Assembly: GCF_003112435.1 (NCBI RefSeq)
Contig: NZ_BDOQ01000004.1
Location: 1-64,000, forward strand
DNA length: 64,000 bases
Source of the DNA: Novimethylophilus kurashikiensis
GTDB lineage: Bacteria > Pseudomonadota > Gammaproteobacteria > Burkholderiales > Methylophilaceae
Direction of reading: 5' to 3'
Below are positions 17,770 through 26,997 of this stretch, one piece after another. Position 1 is the stretch's first letter. Every line of letters begins with the position of its first letter. The notes under the pieces are model-generated. The model was not told where the DNA came from, ran no database searches, and saw nothing but the letters and a program-made list of their open reading frames with translations. A program made the position numbers and the translations under genes.

Positions 17770-19112
17770 AGAAAGCGCGCCACCAGCGCCTTATCGACAT
17801 TCCCGCCGGAAATGCTCAAGCGCACACGGTGGCCGCTTCCCAAGGCGCTGTCGACGGCTTCGCCCTGCGTATTGGTGAGCTGCTCGACCACCACTTCGCG
17901 ATTACCCGATGGATGGATGATTTCAAGACGATCGCCGACTGAAAAGCGGTTTTTCACGGCGATTTCTGCCAACCCGCTCGCCGCGTCGAAGCTCACGATA
18001 TCTCCGACATACTGGCTTCGGCTCGATTCCGAATGGCCTTTGAGGTAGTTCTGGTGCTCGGCCGTGTGGTGGCGTTCGTAGAAGCCATCCGTATAGCCGC
18101 GGTTGGCTAGGCCTTCCAGGTCGGAGAGCAGGCCGAAATCGAAAGGTTTTCCGGCTACTGCGTCATCAATCGCGCGACGATAAGTCTGGCAGGTGCGGGC
18201 CACGTAGTAGAGCGACTTGGTACGGCCTTCGATCTTGAGCGAGTTGACGCCGATCTTGACCAGACGCTCTACGTGCTCGACCGCCCGTAGATCCTTGGAA
18301 TTCATGATGTAGGTGCCGTGCTCGTCTTCCATGATGGGCATGAGCTCGCCTGGACGTTCGCGTTCCTCGATCAGATATATTTTTTCTGCCAAAGGATGGC
18401 GAGGCAGGCTGCCGCAGCTGGAAAGCGAGGATTTTTCCATTTCCGCGCGGAAATCAAAGTCCTTCATCTTGATCACGCCGGCAGGGTCTTCTTCAGTATC
18501 GTGCACTTTGTAATCCCAGCGGCAGGAGTTTGTGCAGGTGCCCTGATTGGGGTCGCGGTGATTGAAGTAGCCGGAGAGCAGGCAGCGGCCCGAGTAGGCG
18601 ATGCAGAGGGCGCCGTGTACGAAAACTTCCAATTCCATATCCGGGCACAGTTGGCGGATTTCCTCGACTTCGTCCAGTGAGAGCTCGCGCGACAGGATGA
18701 CCCGAGACAAGCCGATGCTCTTCCAGAATTTCACTGCGGCATAGTTGACCGTATTAGCCTGAACCGAGAGGTGAATCGGCATTTCCGGCCATTTTTCCCG
18801 CACCATGGCGATCAGCCCGGGATCAGCCATGATCAAGGCGTCCGGCTTCATGGCGATCACCGGTTCCATATCCGCGAGATAGCTTTTGACCTTGGCGTTG
18901 TGCGGCATCAGATTGGACGCGACGAAGAACAATTTGCCTCGTTCGTGAGCCTCCACGATGCCGATGCCGAGCTGTTCCAGCTTGAACTCGTTGTTGCGGG
19001 CACGCAGGCTGTAGCGCGGTTGGCCGGCATAAACGGCGTCTGCGCCGAAATCGTAGGCGGCGCGCATTTTTTCAAGCGTACCGGCAGGAGCAAGGAGTTC
19101 AGGGGATTTCAT
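17766..19112 (-). CDS. trhP: U32 peptidase family tRNA hydroxylation protein TrhP (YegQ)
   Basis: This 448-residue YegQ/TrhP protein is a U32 'peptidase' family member needed for prephenate-dependent 5-hydroxylation of wobble uridine in tRNA. The N-terminal domain begins [16 protein letters not shown]. The family's Cys-rich core [17 protein letters not shown] with [11 protein letters not shown] lies near residues 168-202, and a small C-terminal beta domain ends the protein. The start codon overlaps the dgt stop by 4 bases and the stop overlaps the CBS gene on the other strand. Confidence 0.88.
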   Translation of the reverse strand: MKSPELLAPAGTLEKMRAAYDFGADAVYAGQPRYSLRARNNEFKLEQLGIGIVEAHERGKLFFVASNLMPHNAKVKSYLADMEPVIAMKPDALIMADPGLIAMVREKWPEMPIHLSVQANTVNYAAVKFWKSIGLSRVILSRELSLDEVEEIRQLCPDMELEVFVHGALCIAYSGRCLLSGYFNHRDPNQGTCTNSCRWDYKVHDTEEDPAGVIKMKDFDFRAEMEKSSLSSCGSLPRHPLAEKIYLIEERERPGELMPIMEDEHGTYIMNSKDLRAVEHVERLVKIGVNSLKIEGRTKSLYYVARTCQTYRRAIDDAVAGKPFDFGLLSDLEGLANRGYTDGFYERHHTAEHQNYLKGHSESSRSQYVGDIVSFDAASGLAEIAVKNRFSVGDRLEIIHPSGNREVVVEQLTNTQGEAVDSALGSGHRVRLSISGGNVDKALVARFL

Positions 19113-20236
19113 AATGGCTGGTCTTCAATGGCGAACAGGCGGCGATGCTCGAGGTGGGCGTAGCGGTCGGTCATGCCGGCAATGTAATCGGCAATGGCTC
19201 GATGGCGATGTTCCTTGGCTCGGTCCTGAAATTCGTCCGGTAATAGGTTGGGGTCTTCTGCAAAGGCCTGGAAAAGCTCGGTAATGATCCGGCTTGCCTT
19301 GCTGCTCATGCGGTTGACCTTGTAATGGCGGTAAAGGTTCTGGCGCAGGAATTTTTTGAGTTCCACTTGTTCCTGCTGCATGCCCCCGCTGAACGCAATG
19401 AGTGGCTTGGCCAGGCGCACGGCTTCTAAGTCAGGAGGATTTGCTGTGTCGATATTAGCTTGGCTCTGCTGACATAAATCGACCACTTGCGAGTTAATCA
19501 TGCGGCGCACGGTTTCATGGATTAGACGTCGCCCTTTCAAATCAGGGTAAAGCGCTTTGACCTCGTCAAGATGACGTGCAAACAGCGCCACTTGTGAGAG
19601 TTGTTCCAGCGTTATGAGGCCGGAACGTAGCCCATCGTCGACGTCATGATTGTTATAGGCGATCTCGTCTGCAAGATTCGCGACTTGGGCTTCTAGCGAG
19701 GGGCTTTGTCCTTGCAAGAAGCGCAAACCTACATCACCTAATTGACGAGCGTTTTCTCGGGAGCAATGCTTGAGAATGCCTTCGCGGGTTTCAAACGTCA
19801 GGTTGAGACCATCGAATGCGGCATATTTTTGCTCGAGTGCGTCCACAACCCGCAAGGATTGAAGATTGTGCTCGAATCCGCCGAATTCCCGCATGCAAGC
19901 ATTCAAGGCATCCTGGCCGGCATGGCCGAAAGGGGTATGACCGAGATCGTGGGCGAGGGCGACGGCTTCTACCAAGTCCTCATGCAATCGGAGGTTACGG
20001 GCTATTCCCCGGCCGATCTGGGCGACTTCGATGCTGTGCGTGAGGCGGGTGCGGAACAGATCGCCTTCGTGGTTCACGAAGACCTGGGTTTTATATTCCA
20101 GGCGGCGAAAGGCCGTGGAGTGGATGATACGGTCGCGGTCGCGTTGAAACTCATTGCGTCCTGCGGGGGAAGGTTCTGAATGCCGTCTTCCCCGTGACTT
20201 CGCTGGATCCGCGGCGTATGGCGCCAATTCAAGCAT
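19109..20236 (-). CDS. dgt: Deoxyguanosinetriphosphate triphosphohydrolase-like protein
   Basis: This 375-residue HD-domain dNTPase hydrolyses dGTP (or other dNTPs) to the nucleoside and triphosphate. The metal-binding HD residues are in [13 protein letters not shown] and [17 protein letters not shown]; the N-terminal [22 protein letters not shown] signature is clear. The ATG at 20236 overlaps the aroB stop by 8 bases; an upstream start would lie inside aroB. It follows aroK-aroB as in other betaproteobacteria. Confidence 0.92.
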   Translation of the reverse strand: MLELAPYAADPAKSRGRRHSEPSPAGRNEFQRDRDRIIHSTAFRRLEYKTQVFVNHEGDLFRTRLTHSIEVAQIGRGIARNLRLHEDLVEAVALAHDLGHTPFGHAGQDALNACMREFGGFEHNLQSLRVVDALEQKYAAFDGLNLTFETREGILKHCSRENARQLGDVGLRFLQGQSPSLEAQVANLADEIAYNNHDVDDGLRSGLITLEQLSQVALFARHLDEVKALYPDLKGRRLIHETVRRMINSQVVDLCQQSQANIDTANPPDLEAVRLAKPLIAFSGGMQQEQVELKKFLRQNLYRHYKVNRMSSKASRIITELFQAFAEDPNLLPDEFQDRAKEHRHRAIADYIAGMTDRYAHLEHRRLFAIEDQPL

Positions 20237-21311
20237 CGGTTGTTTGCAAGGTTTCGTGCAGCAAGTGAGGGGCGTAGTCGGCCGTAAATACGGCCTTGCC
20301 AATGGCTTGCAGGAGGATCAGTCGAATCTTGCCATCCTGCACCTTTTTATCAAGGCCCATCAGTTCGAGGTAAGCTGCTGTCCCCAATGAAGGCGCTACC
20401 GTTGGCAAGTTAGCTGCACGGTGAATGGCTGCGATTCTTTCCACATCGGTATCCGTCAGCCAGCCCATACGGCGGGAAAGATCGGCTGCCAGCAAGGTGC
20501 CTGCGGCGACGCCTTCTCCATGCAGCCATACGCCGTACCCCATCCCAGCCTCAATAGCATGGCCGAAAGTGTGACCGAGATTGAGCAGGGCGCGTTCGCC
20601 GCTCTCCCTCTCGTCAGCGGCAACAACCTCAGCCTTGTTTTCACAAGAACGGCGAATAGCGTAGGCCAGAGCTGCGGGGTCACGCGCCATGAGTTTGGTC
20701 ATGTTGGCTTCCAGCCAATTGAAAAACTCGATATCGCGGATCAAGCCGTATTTGATAATTTCGGCGATACCAGCTGAAAGTTCGCGATCAGGCAGTGTGT
20801 TGAGGGTGGTCGTATCGGCCAGCACCAGCTTGGGCTGCCAGAATGCACCGATCATGTTCTTGCCTAGCGGGTGATTGATGCCGGTTTTTCCACCGACAGA
20901 CGAATCGACCTGTGAAAGCAGGGTGGTCGGCACCTGGATGAACGGTACGCCGCGCAAAAATGTCGCCGCTGCGTAACCCGTCATATCGCCAATTACGCCG
21001 CCGCCCAATGCGATCAGCGTCGTATGTCGCTCGCAACGATTTTCCAGTAGCGCATCGTAGATTTTGCCTAGCACCTCGGCATTTTTGTATTGCTCGCCAT
21101 CCGGCAGCACGATGGGAATGACCGAAACGCCTCTGTCGCGTAGAGGATTGCAAAGCTTGTCGAGATAAAGCGGTCCAACAGTGGTGTTGGTGACCACTGC
21201 AACTTGCTTGCGTTTGAGATGGGGAAGGATTAAATCCGGTTGCGAAAGCAGGTCTTCGCCGATATGAATCGGGTAGCTGCGTTCGGCGAGTTCGACATTA
21301 AGCGTTTGCAT
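20229..21311 (-). CDS. aroB: 3-dehydroquinate synthase AroB
   Basis: This 360-residue enzyme of the shikimate pathway converts DAHP to 3-dehydroquinate using NAD and a divalent metal. The sequence shows the NAD loop [19 protein letters not shown], the active-site stretch [20 protein letters not shown], and metal ligands in [10 protein letters not shown] and LHGEGVAAG. It overlaps aroK by 14 bases and dgt by 8. Confidence 0.97.
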   Translation of the reverse strand: MQTLNVELAERSYPIHIGEDLLSQPDLILPHLKRKQVAVVTNTTVGPLYLDKLCNPLRDRGVSVIPIVLPDGEQYKNAEVLGKIYDALLENRCERHTTLIALGGGVIGDMTGYAAATFLRGVPFIQVPTTLLSQVDSSVGGKTGINHPLGKNMIGAFWQPKLVLADTTTLNTLPDRELSAGIAEIIKYGLIRDIEFFNWLEANMTKLMARDPAALAYAIRRSCENKAEVVAADERESGERALLNLGHTFGHAIEAGMGYGVWLHGEGVAAGTLLAADLSRRMGWLTDTDVERIAAIHRAANLPTVAPSLGTAAYLELMGLDKKVQDGKIRLILLQAIGKAVFTADYAPHLLHETLQTTDA

Positions 21312-21828
21312 CTTTAACTTTCAGGCACTGTTCGATTTGAGTGACGATGGAAGTAACAGGTTGGCCGCCTGTATCGATCACCAAGTCGGCAATTTCACGA
21401 TAGAGCGGGTCGCGTTGCGAAAATAGAGTTTGCAGCCGTTCGCGGGGGTTCTCAGTCTGAAGCAGTGGGCGGTTACGGTCGCCGCGTGTACGGTGCCAAA
21501 GCTCATCTACGCTGGCACGGAGGTACACGACGATGCCGTGAGCGGAAAGGGCGTCCCGATTTTCCTGCAGCAACACAGCCCCGCCGCCAGTGGCGAGAAC
21601 GATGTTATTCAGCACAACGAGTTCGGCGATAGCTTGAGACTCTCGTTTGCGGAAGCCAGACTCGCCCTCAAGCTCGAAGATCAACGGGATGTTGACCCCG
21701 GTCTTGCGCTCGATTTCGTGATCGGAGTCGTAAAAGGTCTTGTCCAGGGATTTCGAAAGCAACCTACCTACGGTAGATTTTCCCGCACCCATGAGTCCGA
21801 TTAAAAAAATATTGCCTGCCATTTTCAT
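21298..21828 (-). CDS. aroK: Shikimate kinase AroK
   Basis: This shikimate kinase (176 residues from the ATG at 21828) phosphorylates shikimate with ATP. Walker A is [12 protein letters not shown] near residues 11-22, the substrate Asp is in FYDSDHEIE, and the GGG of [10 protein letters not shown] and the lid [10 protein letters not shown] are clear. ATGs at 21828 and 21822 are both possible. Both lie inside a 10-bp hairpin that is followed by seven T residues in the coding strand, an unusual place for a terminator-like element. Confidence 0.95.
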   Translation of the reverse strand: MKMAGNIFLIGLMGAGKSTVGRLLSKSLDKTFYDSDHEIERKTGVNIPLIFELEGESGFRKRESQAIAELVVLNNIVLATGGGAVLLQENRDALSAHGIVVYLRASVDELWHRTRGDRNRPLLQTENPRERLQTLFSQRDPLYREIADLVIDTGGQPVTSIVTQIEQCLKVKDANA

Positions 21829-21837
21829 GGCAGGCAA
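21803..21837 (-). terminator. Terminator-like hairpin inside the aroK start region
   Basis: Reading the minus strand, TTGCCTGCCA (complement of 21828-21837) pairs perfectly with TGGCAGGCAA (complement of 21812-21821) around a 6-base loop. TA and a run of seven T (complement of 21803-21809) follow. This has the form of an intrinsic terminator, but its stem holds both aroK start codons and its T-run encodes aroK residues. It lies 38 bases past the pilQ stop, so it could end pilMNOPQ transcripts or attenuate aroKB-dgt. Confidence 0.6.
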
Positions 21838-21874
21838 TTCTACCGGAACGCCTAAAGGCGACCAAATAAATCAA

Positions 21875-24007
21875 TTAGTTCAGTTGCATCGCGTCCGACA
21901 TGATCTTGGGCGTGATGAAGAACAATAGTTCTTTCTTTGAATGGGTGTTCAAGTTGGATTTGAACAAGTTACCCACGACAGGAATGGAGCTGAAGAAAGG
22001 AACGCGCTGGGTGCTGTCGTTCTTGCTTTCGATCAGGAAGCCACCCAGTACGGCGGTTTCACCGTTATCCACCAATACCTTGGTCTTGACTTTGTTGGTA
22101 TCGATGGACGGTACGCCATTGAACACTTGGCCGACGTCATCCTTGGTTACTTCGATGTCGAGGTTGATCTTGTCGTCGGGCGTGATTTGAGGGGTCACGT
22201 TAACGCCCAGGGTAGCCTTTTTGAACGAAACGCTGGTTGCGCCGGAACTTGTAGCCTGTTGGTAAGGAATTTCAGTGCCTGCATCAAAAGTAGCTGCCTG
22301 CTGGTTAGCCGTGATCACGCGTGGGCTCGAAATCGTTTTGATCTTGGAATCCGATTCTGCGGCGGAAAGTTCCATGTTTAACAGGAAGCCGGCAGGCAGT
22401 CGCAGCAATGTTAATGCTGCGGAGGACACTGTACCCGCGGTTGCGGAAGCGGGTAGATTGACGTTTAGGTCGTCCGGGTTCGTCGTCTTCGCGTTTTGCG
22501 CCGTGGAGTAGTTGCTCGAAAGCGAACCGCTAGTCATGTAGTCGTTGGCGTTAAGCCCCTTGGTCGTCAACGCGTTGTTCTTCACGACACCGAATCGAGC
22601 ACCCAAGCTCTTGCCGAACGTGTCATTGGCCTGGACGATGCGCGATTCGATCAGCACCTGACGGGAAGGAATGTCTATCTTGTTCAGGATTTCCTGAATT
22701 TTGGTCATGCTTGTGTCGATATCCTTCACGAACATCGTATTTGTAGATGGGTCAACCACAGCCGTGCCGCGCTTGGATAGCAGGGGCTGTTTAGGATCGC
22801 TGATCAGCGTCTTGATGTCTGCAGCCTTCTGATACTTGATCTGGAAGGATTGTGTTACCAGGGGCTTGCTATCGTCGATCAGGTTTTCCTGATCCTGATC
22901 CTGTTTGCGGCGTGCGGCAATTTCTTCCTTGGGTGCGAATACCAACGTGTTGCCGAGGTTATCCATGCCCAAGCCCTTTTGCTTCATGATGATGTCGAGG
23001 GCTTGATCCCATGGAACATCCTTCAGGCGAAGGGTGATGGTGCCTTGAATGGAGTCGGAAACCACAACGTTCTTGCCCGTAAAGTCGCCAATGATCCGCA
23101 ACAAGCTCTTGACGTCGATGCCGTTAAAATCGAGCGAGAGCTTTTCGCCGCTAAAACCAGTCTTGGAACCTTGTACGATCTTGTTCGGATCGAAAATGAT
23201 CGGCTTGATTTCGACGATGAATTGCTTTTCCGTTTGATATGCAGAGTGTTCCCATTCGCCCTTGGGCTCGATCACCATGCGAGTGTTCTTGCCCTTCTTG
23301 AACGTATCGACAGTCAGTACGGGGGTAGCGAAATTGGTGACATTGAGCCGGCGTTCAAGATTTTCAGCAATGGCCGTATTCTGGAATTCGACAACAAGAT
23401 TCTTGCCTTGCTGACGAATATCGATGCCACTGCCTGGCTCTTGGAGATTGACGATCACACGTCCTTCCCCATTCCTGCCACGTTGAAAATCAACGGCAGT
23501 CACGGCGTTCTGTTGTTCCGCAACGCTTGCCTGCGCAAAATGAGTCACCGTGGTTTCCGCTGTTCCGGTAGCGGTTGACGGTTGCAATGTAATGACAATG
23601 TTGCGACCTTGTACGGATGAGGTATAGGTTGCGGTCTTGCTCAGGTTGAGCACGATACGTGTGCGATTGTTGGCTTGTACGGCATTAATGCTACGTAGCA
23701 GTCCATCGCCGATCGAGATGCTGTTTTTGGTCAATCCGTTGTCTGCATTGACGAAGTCGAAGGCGATACGTGGGGGTGTTGTGGTTGTAAACGACGCCGG
23801 TGCTTGGGATGTTTCTTTTTTGAGTGTGACGTTGACGACGACCTTGCCGCCAGGGAGCTCGGAATAATCCACCTTTTCTACCGTATTGGCACCTGCCGCA
23901 GTCTCTGCAGGAGCAGCCGTGGTGGGCGAGCTAAATGCCAAGAGTCCCATGGCGAGCGCTGCTACCACGCCCAGCCATTTGTTATTCAGAATCTGATGTT
24001 TCATCAT
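21875..24007 (-). CDS. pilQ: Type IV pilus secretin PilQ
   Basis: This 710-residue outer-membrane secretin forms the channel through which type IV pili emerge. A signal peptide occupies about residues 1-31. Two AMIN domains (about 40-140 and 165-255) may bind peptidoglycan. An STN/N0 segment (about 290-350, LSLDFNGIDVKSLLRIIGDFTG) and an N1 domain follow. The secretin core to the C-terminus contains VLIESRIVQANDTFGKSLG and VPFFSSIPVVGNLFKS. It is the last gene of pilMNOPQ. ATG at 24004 is an adjacent alternative start. Confidence 0.96.
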   Translation of the reverse strand: MMKHQILNNKWLGVVAALAMGLLAFSSPTTAAPAETAAGANTVEKVDYSELPGGKVVVNVTLKKETSQAPASFTTTTPPRIAFDFVNADNGLTKNSISIGDGLLRSINAVQANNRTRIVLNLSKTATYTSSVQGRNIVITLQPSTATGTAETTVTHFAQASVAEQQNAVTAVDFQRGRNGEGRVIVNLQEPGSGIDIRQQGKNLVVEFQNTAIAENLERRLNVTNFATPVLTVDTFKKGKNTRMVIEPKGEWEHSAYQTEKQFIVEIKPIIFDPNKIVQGSKTGFSGEKLSLDFNGIDVKSLLRIIGDFTGKNVVVSDSIQGTITLRLKDVPWDQALDIIMKQKGLGMDNLGNTLVFAPKEEIAARRKQDQDQENLIDDSKPLVTQSFQIKYQKAADIKTLISDPKQPLLSKRGTAVVDPSTNTMFVKDIDTSMTKIQEILNKIDIPSRQVLIESRIVQANDTFGKSLGARFGVVKNNALTTKGLNANDYMTSGSLSSNYSTAQNAKTTNPDDLNVNLPASATAGTVSSAALTLLRLPAGFLLNMELSAAESDSKIKTISSPRVITANQQAATFDAGTEIPYQQATSSGATSVSFKKATLGVNVTPQITPDDKINLDIEVTKDDVGQVFNGVPSIDTNKVKTKVLVDNGETAVLGGFLIESKNDSTQRVPFFSSIPVVGNLFKSNLNTHSKKELLFFITPKIMSDAMQLN

Positions 24008-24017
24008 TTTTTGGCAC

Positions 24018-24521
24018 CTACTCTTGCGGATTGATGGTTACTCGACGCTCTACGTACTCGCCGGTGGCGTCTTGGATCATTTCTTTGACGACAACTTCAT
24101 CCTTGCTCAAATTCATGACCAAGCCGAAATTTTGTCCCATATAGTTGCCTACCTTGACCTGGTAGACGGTATTGTCTGGCGCGGAAATCAGCGCGACGTT
24201 ACGTTTTCCTTGCTGGAGGAAGCCGACGAATTTGAGGCTCTCGAGCGGGAAGGCTTCCAATGGTTCCTTGGGCCGGCTTAAATCGGGCTTCAATCCGTTG
24301 CCAGCACTGTCCGCGGCACGTCTTCCCTTGAAAGGGTCGTGTAATGATCCATCGTTGTTGTAAACGAAAGGGACATAAGTTTTGAGTTCTGGCAAAGGTG
24401 GAATTTTTCCACCTACATGCGCTTTGCGCTCTTTCATCCATTGGTCGAGATCGTCGCCATCGCCTCCCGAGCAGGCTGTAAGAGCAAGCAGCGATAAAAA
24501 TGAAATAGTTAACAGCTTCAT
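24018..24521 (-). CDS. pilP: Type IV pilus lipoprotein PilP
   Basis: This 167-residue inner-membrane lipoprotein couples the PilNO complex to the PilQ secretin. The lipobox LTAC places the lipid Cys at residue 17. An unstructured N-terminal half and a compact beta domain (about 85-160, LESLKFVGFLQQGKRNVALI to VVKEMIQDATGEYVERRVTI) match PilP. It lies 10 bases before pilQ and 12 after pilO. Confidence 0.95.
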   Translation of the reverse strand: MKLLTISFLSLLALTACSGGDGDDLDQWMKERKAHVGGKIPPLPELKTYVPFVYNNDGSLHDPFKGRRAADSAGNGLKPDLSRPKEPLEAFPLESLKFVGFLQQGKRNVALISAPDNTVYQVKVGNYMGQNFGLVMNLSKDEVVVKEMIQDATGEYVERRVTINPQE

Positions 24522-24533
24522 TTGCTTCCCTTA

Positions 24534-25187
24534 CTAGTGCGGCCTTTTATTGCTTGGAGGCGGGGCATCACCCTTGTCCAGCGCGCGATAAGTTGTGGCA
24601 ATAGCATCCATTGCCAAGATGGATGAGGCATTGCCTTTTGCATCTTTGGCAGCAACCGGAGTGATGGCGATTTGCCCCAGTGTGACAATGCGAGACATCT
24701 GTCCCAGGTCCGAAGCAAATGCGCCTAAGTCGTGATAAGTGCCTAGCACACGGATGGTAATGGGCATTTCGGCGTAGAGAGCCGAAGGCTTTTCTGCTCC
24801 GGGTCTGAACAGTTCGAATTCGAGACCGCGACCAATGCCGGCCTGGTTGATATCCGTGAGCAAGCCGTCCATCTGCGATTTATCCGGCAATTGCTTGAGC
24901 AGGATGTTCGATTTCAACTCGGCTTCCTTGAGCTGAGCCTGGTATTGAGGCAGGTTATTGGCAATGCCGGCCTTGTTCTCGAACTCCTTGCGCAACCCGC
25001 TTTGTTTGTCGGGGCCCCACTCGGTATCTTCTGCGGCTTGAAGGTCATCGAGCATGGGTTTCCAGACAAACCATCCACCAGCCAGCAGAGTTCCCAGCAG
25101 GATGCCCAACAAAAGAACGCCTTTGACGGGGAGCGGCAAGTCCCCGATATTGTTGAAGTCGATATTGCGTAAATCGTCTAGCGTCAT
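24534..25187 (-). CDS. pilO: Type IV pilus alignment protein PilO
   Basis: This 217-residue bitopic protein has a membrane helix at about residues 22-45, a coiled coil (about 47-105), and a ferredoxin-like periplasmic domain (about 110-200, GLEFELFRPGAEKPSALYAE). It heterodimerises with PilN in the alignment complex. The start overlaps pilN by 4 bases. Confidence 0.95.
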   Translation of the reverse strand: MTLDDLRNIDFNNIGDLPLPVKGVLLLGILLGTLLAGGWFVWKPMLDDLQAAEDTEWGPDKQSGLRKEFENKAGIANNLPQYQAQLKEAELKSNILLKQLPDKSQMDGLLTDINQAGIGRGLEFELFRPGAEKPSALYAEMPITIRVLGTYHDLGAFASDLGQMSRIVTLGQIAITPVAAKDAKGNASSILAMDAIATTYRALDKGDAPPPSNKRPH

Positions 25188-25771
25188 ACCTTGCCTTTGG
25201 GTGGTTGCGCCTCTTCAGTCATGGCTGGGGCCGGGTTGAGCTTGAGTGTCATGGTAAAAGAACTCAGTTTTTGATTATTTTGGTTGAGTGCCACGATCTG
25301 GATAAGCTGCGGGGATGAAAATACCTTGGAATTACCAAAGTTTTTCACAACCACGGCCACACGGGCGTTGGTATCAGCTACCCCTTCTAAAGTTACCGTA
25401 TCGCCCGCTTGCCTGATGCTTTTAAGCGAAACCGCTTCTGGCAGTTGGCGAGCGATTTCATCCAGCAAAATCACGCCTTGCGAACGATTGTTCTGCAAGG
25501 ATTCGACCGCTTGAATCCGGTCTTTCAATTCATTGATTTTGCCTTTGAGTCCATTGATTTCCTTGATTTGGTTGTCCAGCTTGGCAATCTCATCTTTTAG
25601 ACGTTGATTGCGGGAGTTCTGGGAATCGATGCTTGCGCTGATATAGGTGTAGCCCAGGAAAATGATGGCGATGGCGACACCAAGCGTAGCGGCAGCCATG
25701 ATGTTGAATTGGCGCTGCCGTTCTGCCCGTTTGATCTGACGGTGCGGCAGGAGGTTGATGCGTATTCTCAT
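25184..25771 (-). CDS. pilN: Type IV pilus alignment protein PilN
   Basis: This 195-residue protein has the conserved cytoplasmic N-terminus MRIRINLLPHRQIKRAERQ, which inserts into PilM. A membrane helix (about 22-43) is followed by a coiled coil and a periplasmic domain that pairs with PilO. The ATG at 25771 was preferred to an upstream codon inside pilM because INLLPHR is the PilM-binding motif at the family's N-terminus; it overlaps the pilM stop by 4 bases. Confidence 0.95.
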   Translation of the reverse strand: MRIRINLLPHRQIKRAERQRQFNIMAAATLGVAIAIIFLGYTYISASIDSQNSRNQRLKDEIAKLDNQIKEINGLKGKINELKDRIQAVESLQNNRSQGVILLDEIARQLPEAVSLKSIRQAGDTVTLEGVADTNARVAVVVKNFGNSKVFSSPQLIQIVALNQNNQKLSSFTMTLKLNPAPAMTEEAQPPKGKV

Positions 25772-26838
25772 GCCTCGAACCTCCGCATTGCCAAGCCGCA
25801 CGCAATCATTAGTGCTGGCGCATCCGTCGCCAATTGATTCTTGTCGATATGTTTGGCGATGGTCATGTTGACGAACGGGTTCGCTGCAATCGTGTTAACC
25901 CGCGTCCGCGCACTTACAGCTTCAATAGCTCCAGGGATTGCTGCACATCCGCCTGCCAGCAAAATGTGGTCAATGCCGAACTGAGTCGAGTTGGTGAATA
26001 ACTGGGCAGCACGTGCAATTTCCATCGCCATCGATTGCACGAAAGGCTCAAGTACTTCGGACTCGTAATTTTCTGGAAGTCCGCCTTTGCGTTTTGCAAT
26101 CTCTGCTTCTTCTGCCGACAACCCGTAGCGTCGAACGATTTCCTGAGTTAACTGGCTGCCGCCGAAGGGTTGCTCGCGGGTATACACCGATTGATTGTCA
26201 TGCAAGACGTTGATGTGCATCATTTGTGCACCTACGTCTACGATCATGACGGTTTGTTCACGTCCGGCATTGGGAATCTGATTCGCAGCAAGACTGTACG
26301 CCGCCTCGGTTGCATAGGTTTCAACGTCCATGATGACGACTTTGAGGCCGGCATCTTCAGCTACGGCTACTCGATCCTCGATACGCTCTTTTTTGGATGC
26401 GGCGATAAGAACTTCCACGGTTTCCGGGGAATTCGGCAAAGGATCGAGCTGCTGAAAATCGATATTGACTTCGTCGAGCGAGAATGGAATGTATTGGTTG
26501 GCTTCTGCCTCAACCTGTAATTCCATTTCGGTTTCACTGAGCCCGGCCTGCATGTTGACCTTTTTGCTGATCACAGCTGCAGCGGGCAGCGCCATGGCTG
26601 CATTTTTCTCGCGGGTGTTGAGAAGCTTCCAGGCACGACGAACAGATTCGCCGACGTTCTCAAGGCTGGCGATATTGCCGTCGACAACTGCGTCTCTGGG
26701 TAATGGGGCGATGGAGTAGCTCTCCAGGTGAATGGAGCTCTTGCCGTCCCCTGATAATTCCACCATTTTGACGGTCGTCGAACTGATGTCGACACCGATG
26801 AGCGGTGGCGTGCGCTCTTTGAAGAAATCGAACAACAC
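25768..26838 (-). CDS. pilM: Type IV pilus ATPase-fold assembly protein PilM
   Basis: This 356-residue actin-like cytoplasmic protein organises PilNOP at the inner membrane. The nucleotide-binding segments of the actin fold are visible: LIGVDISSTTVKMVEL (phosphate 1), VMIVDVGAQMMHINVL (phosphate 2) and HILLAGGCAAIPG (adenosine). I place the start at GTG 26838 (or the adjacent TTG 26835), giving a family-like MLFDFFKERTPPLIG; GGGGAA lies just upstream. It heads pilMNOPQ, divergent from the PBP1a gene. Confidence 0.93.
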   Translation of the reverse strand: MLFDFFKERTPPLIGVDISSTTVKMVELSGDGKSSIHLESYSIAPLPRDAVVDGNIASLENVGESVRRAWKLLNTREKNAAMALPAAAVISKKVNMQAGLSETEMELQVEAEANQYIPFSLDEVNIDFQQLDPLPNSPETVEVLIAASKKERIEDRVAVAEDAGLKVVIMDVETYATEAAYSLAANQIPNAGREQTVMIVDVGAQMMHINVLHDNQSVYTREQPFGGSQLTQEIVRRYGLSAEEAEIAKRKGGLPENYESEVLEPFVQSMAMEIARAAQLFTNSTQFGIDHILLAGGCAAIPGAIEAVSARTRVNTIAANPFVNMTIAKHIDKNQLATDAPALMIACGLAMRRFEA

Positions 26839-26934
26839 CAATTCCCCTTTAATATCGCCTAGTTGCACACTAAGCACATAATTTACGTTAAATCCTAGCA
26901 ACAACTATCGGCACTGTAAAGATTTTTTTTAATT

Positions 26935-26963
26935 TTCAAATTATTGGATGCGGGGCTTATAAT
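26935..26963 (+). promoter_or_regulatory. Promoter for the PBP1a gene
   Basis: TTCAAA (26935-26940) and a perfect -10 TATAAT (26958-26963) are 17 bases apart, with the gene's ATG 35 bases downstream. The region between 26839 and 26997 is AT-rich and must also hold the pilM promoter on the other strand, for which I see no convincing hexamer pair. Confidence 0.65.
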
Positions 26964-26997
26964 TTTATGTTGAGTCAATTACTTTGATATTCCCCTC

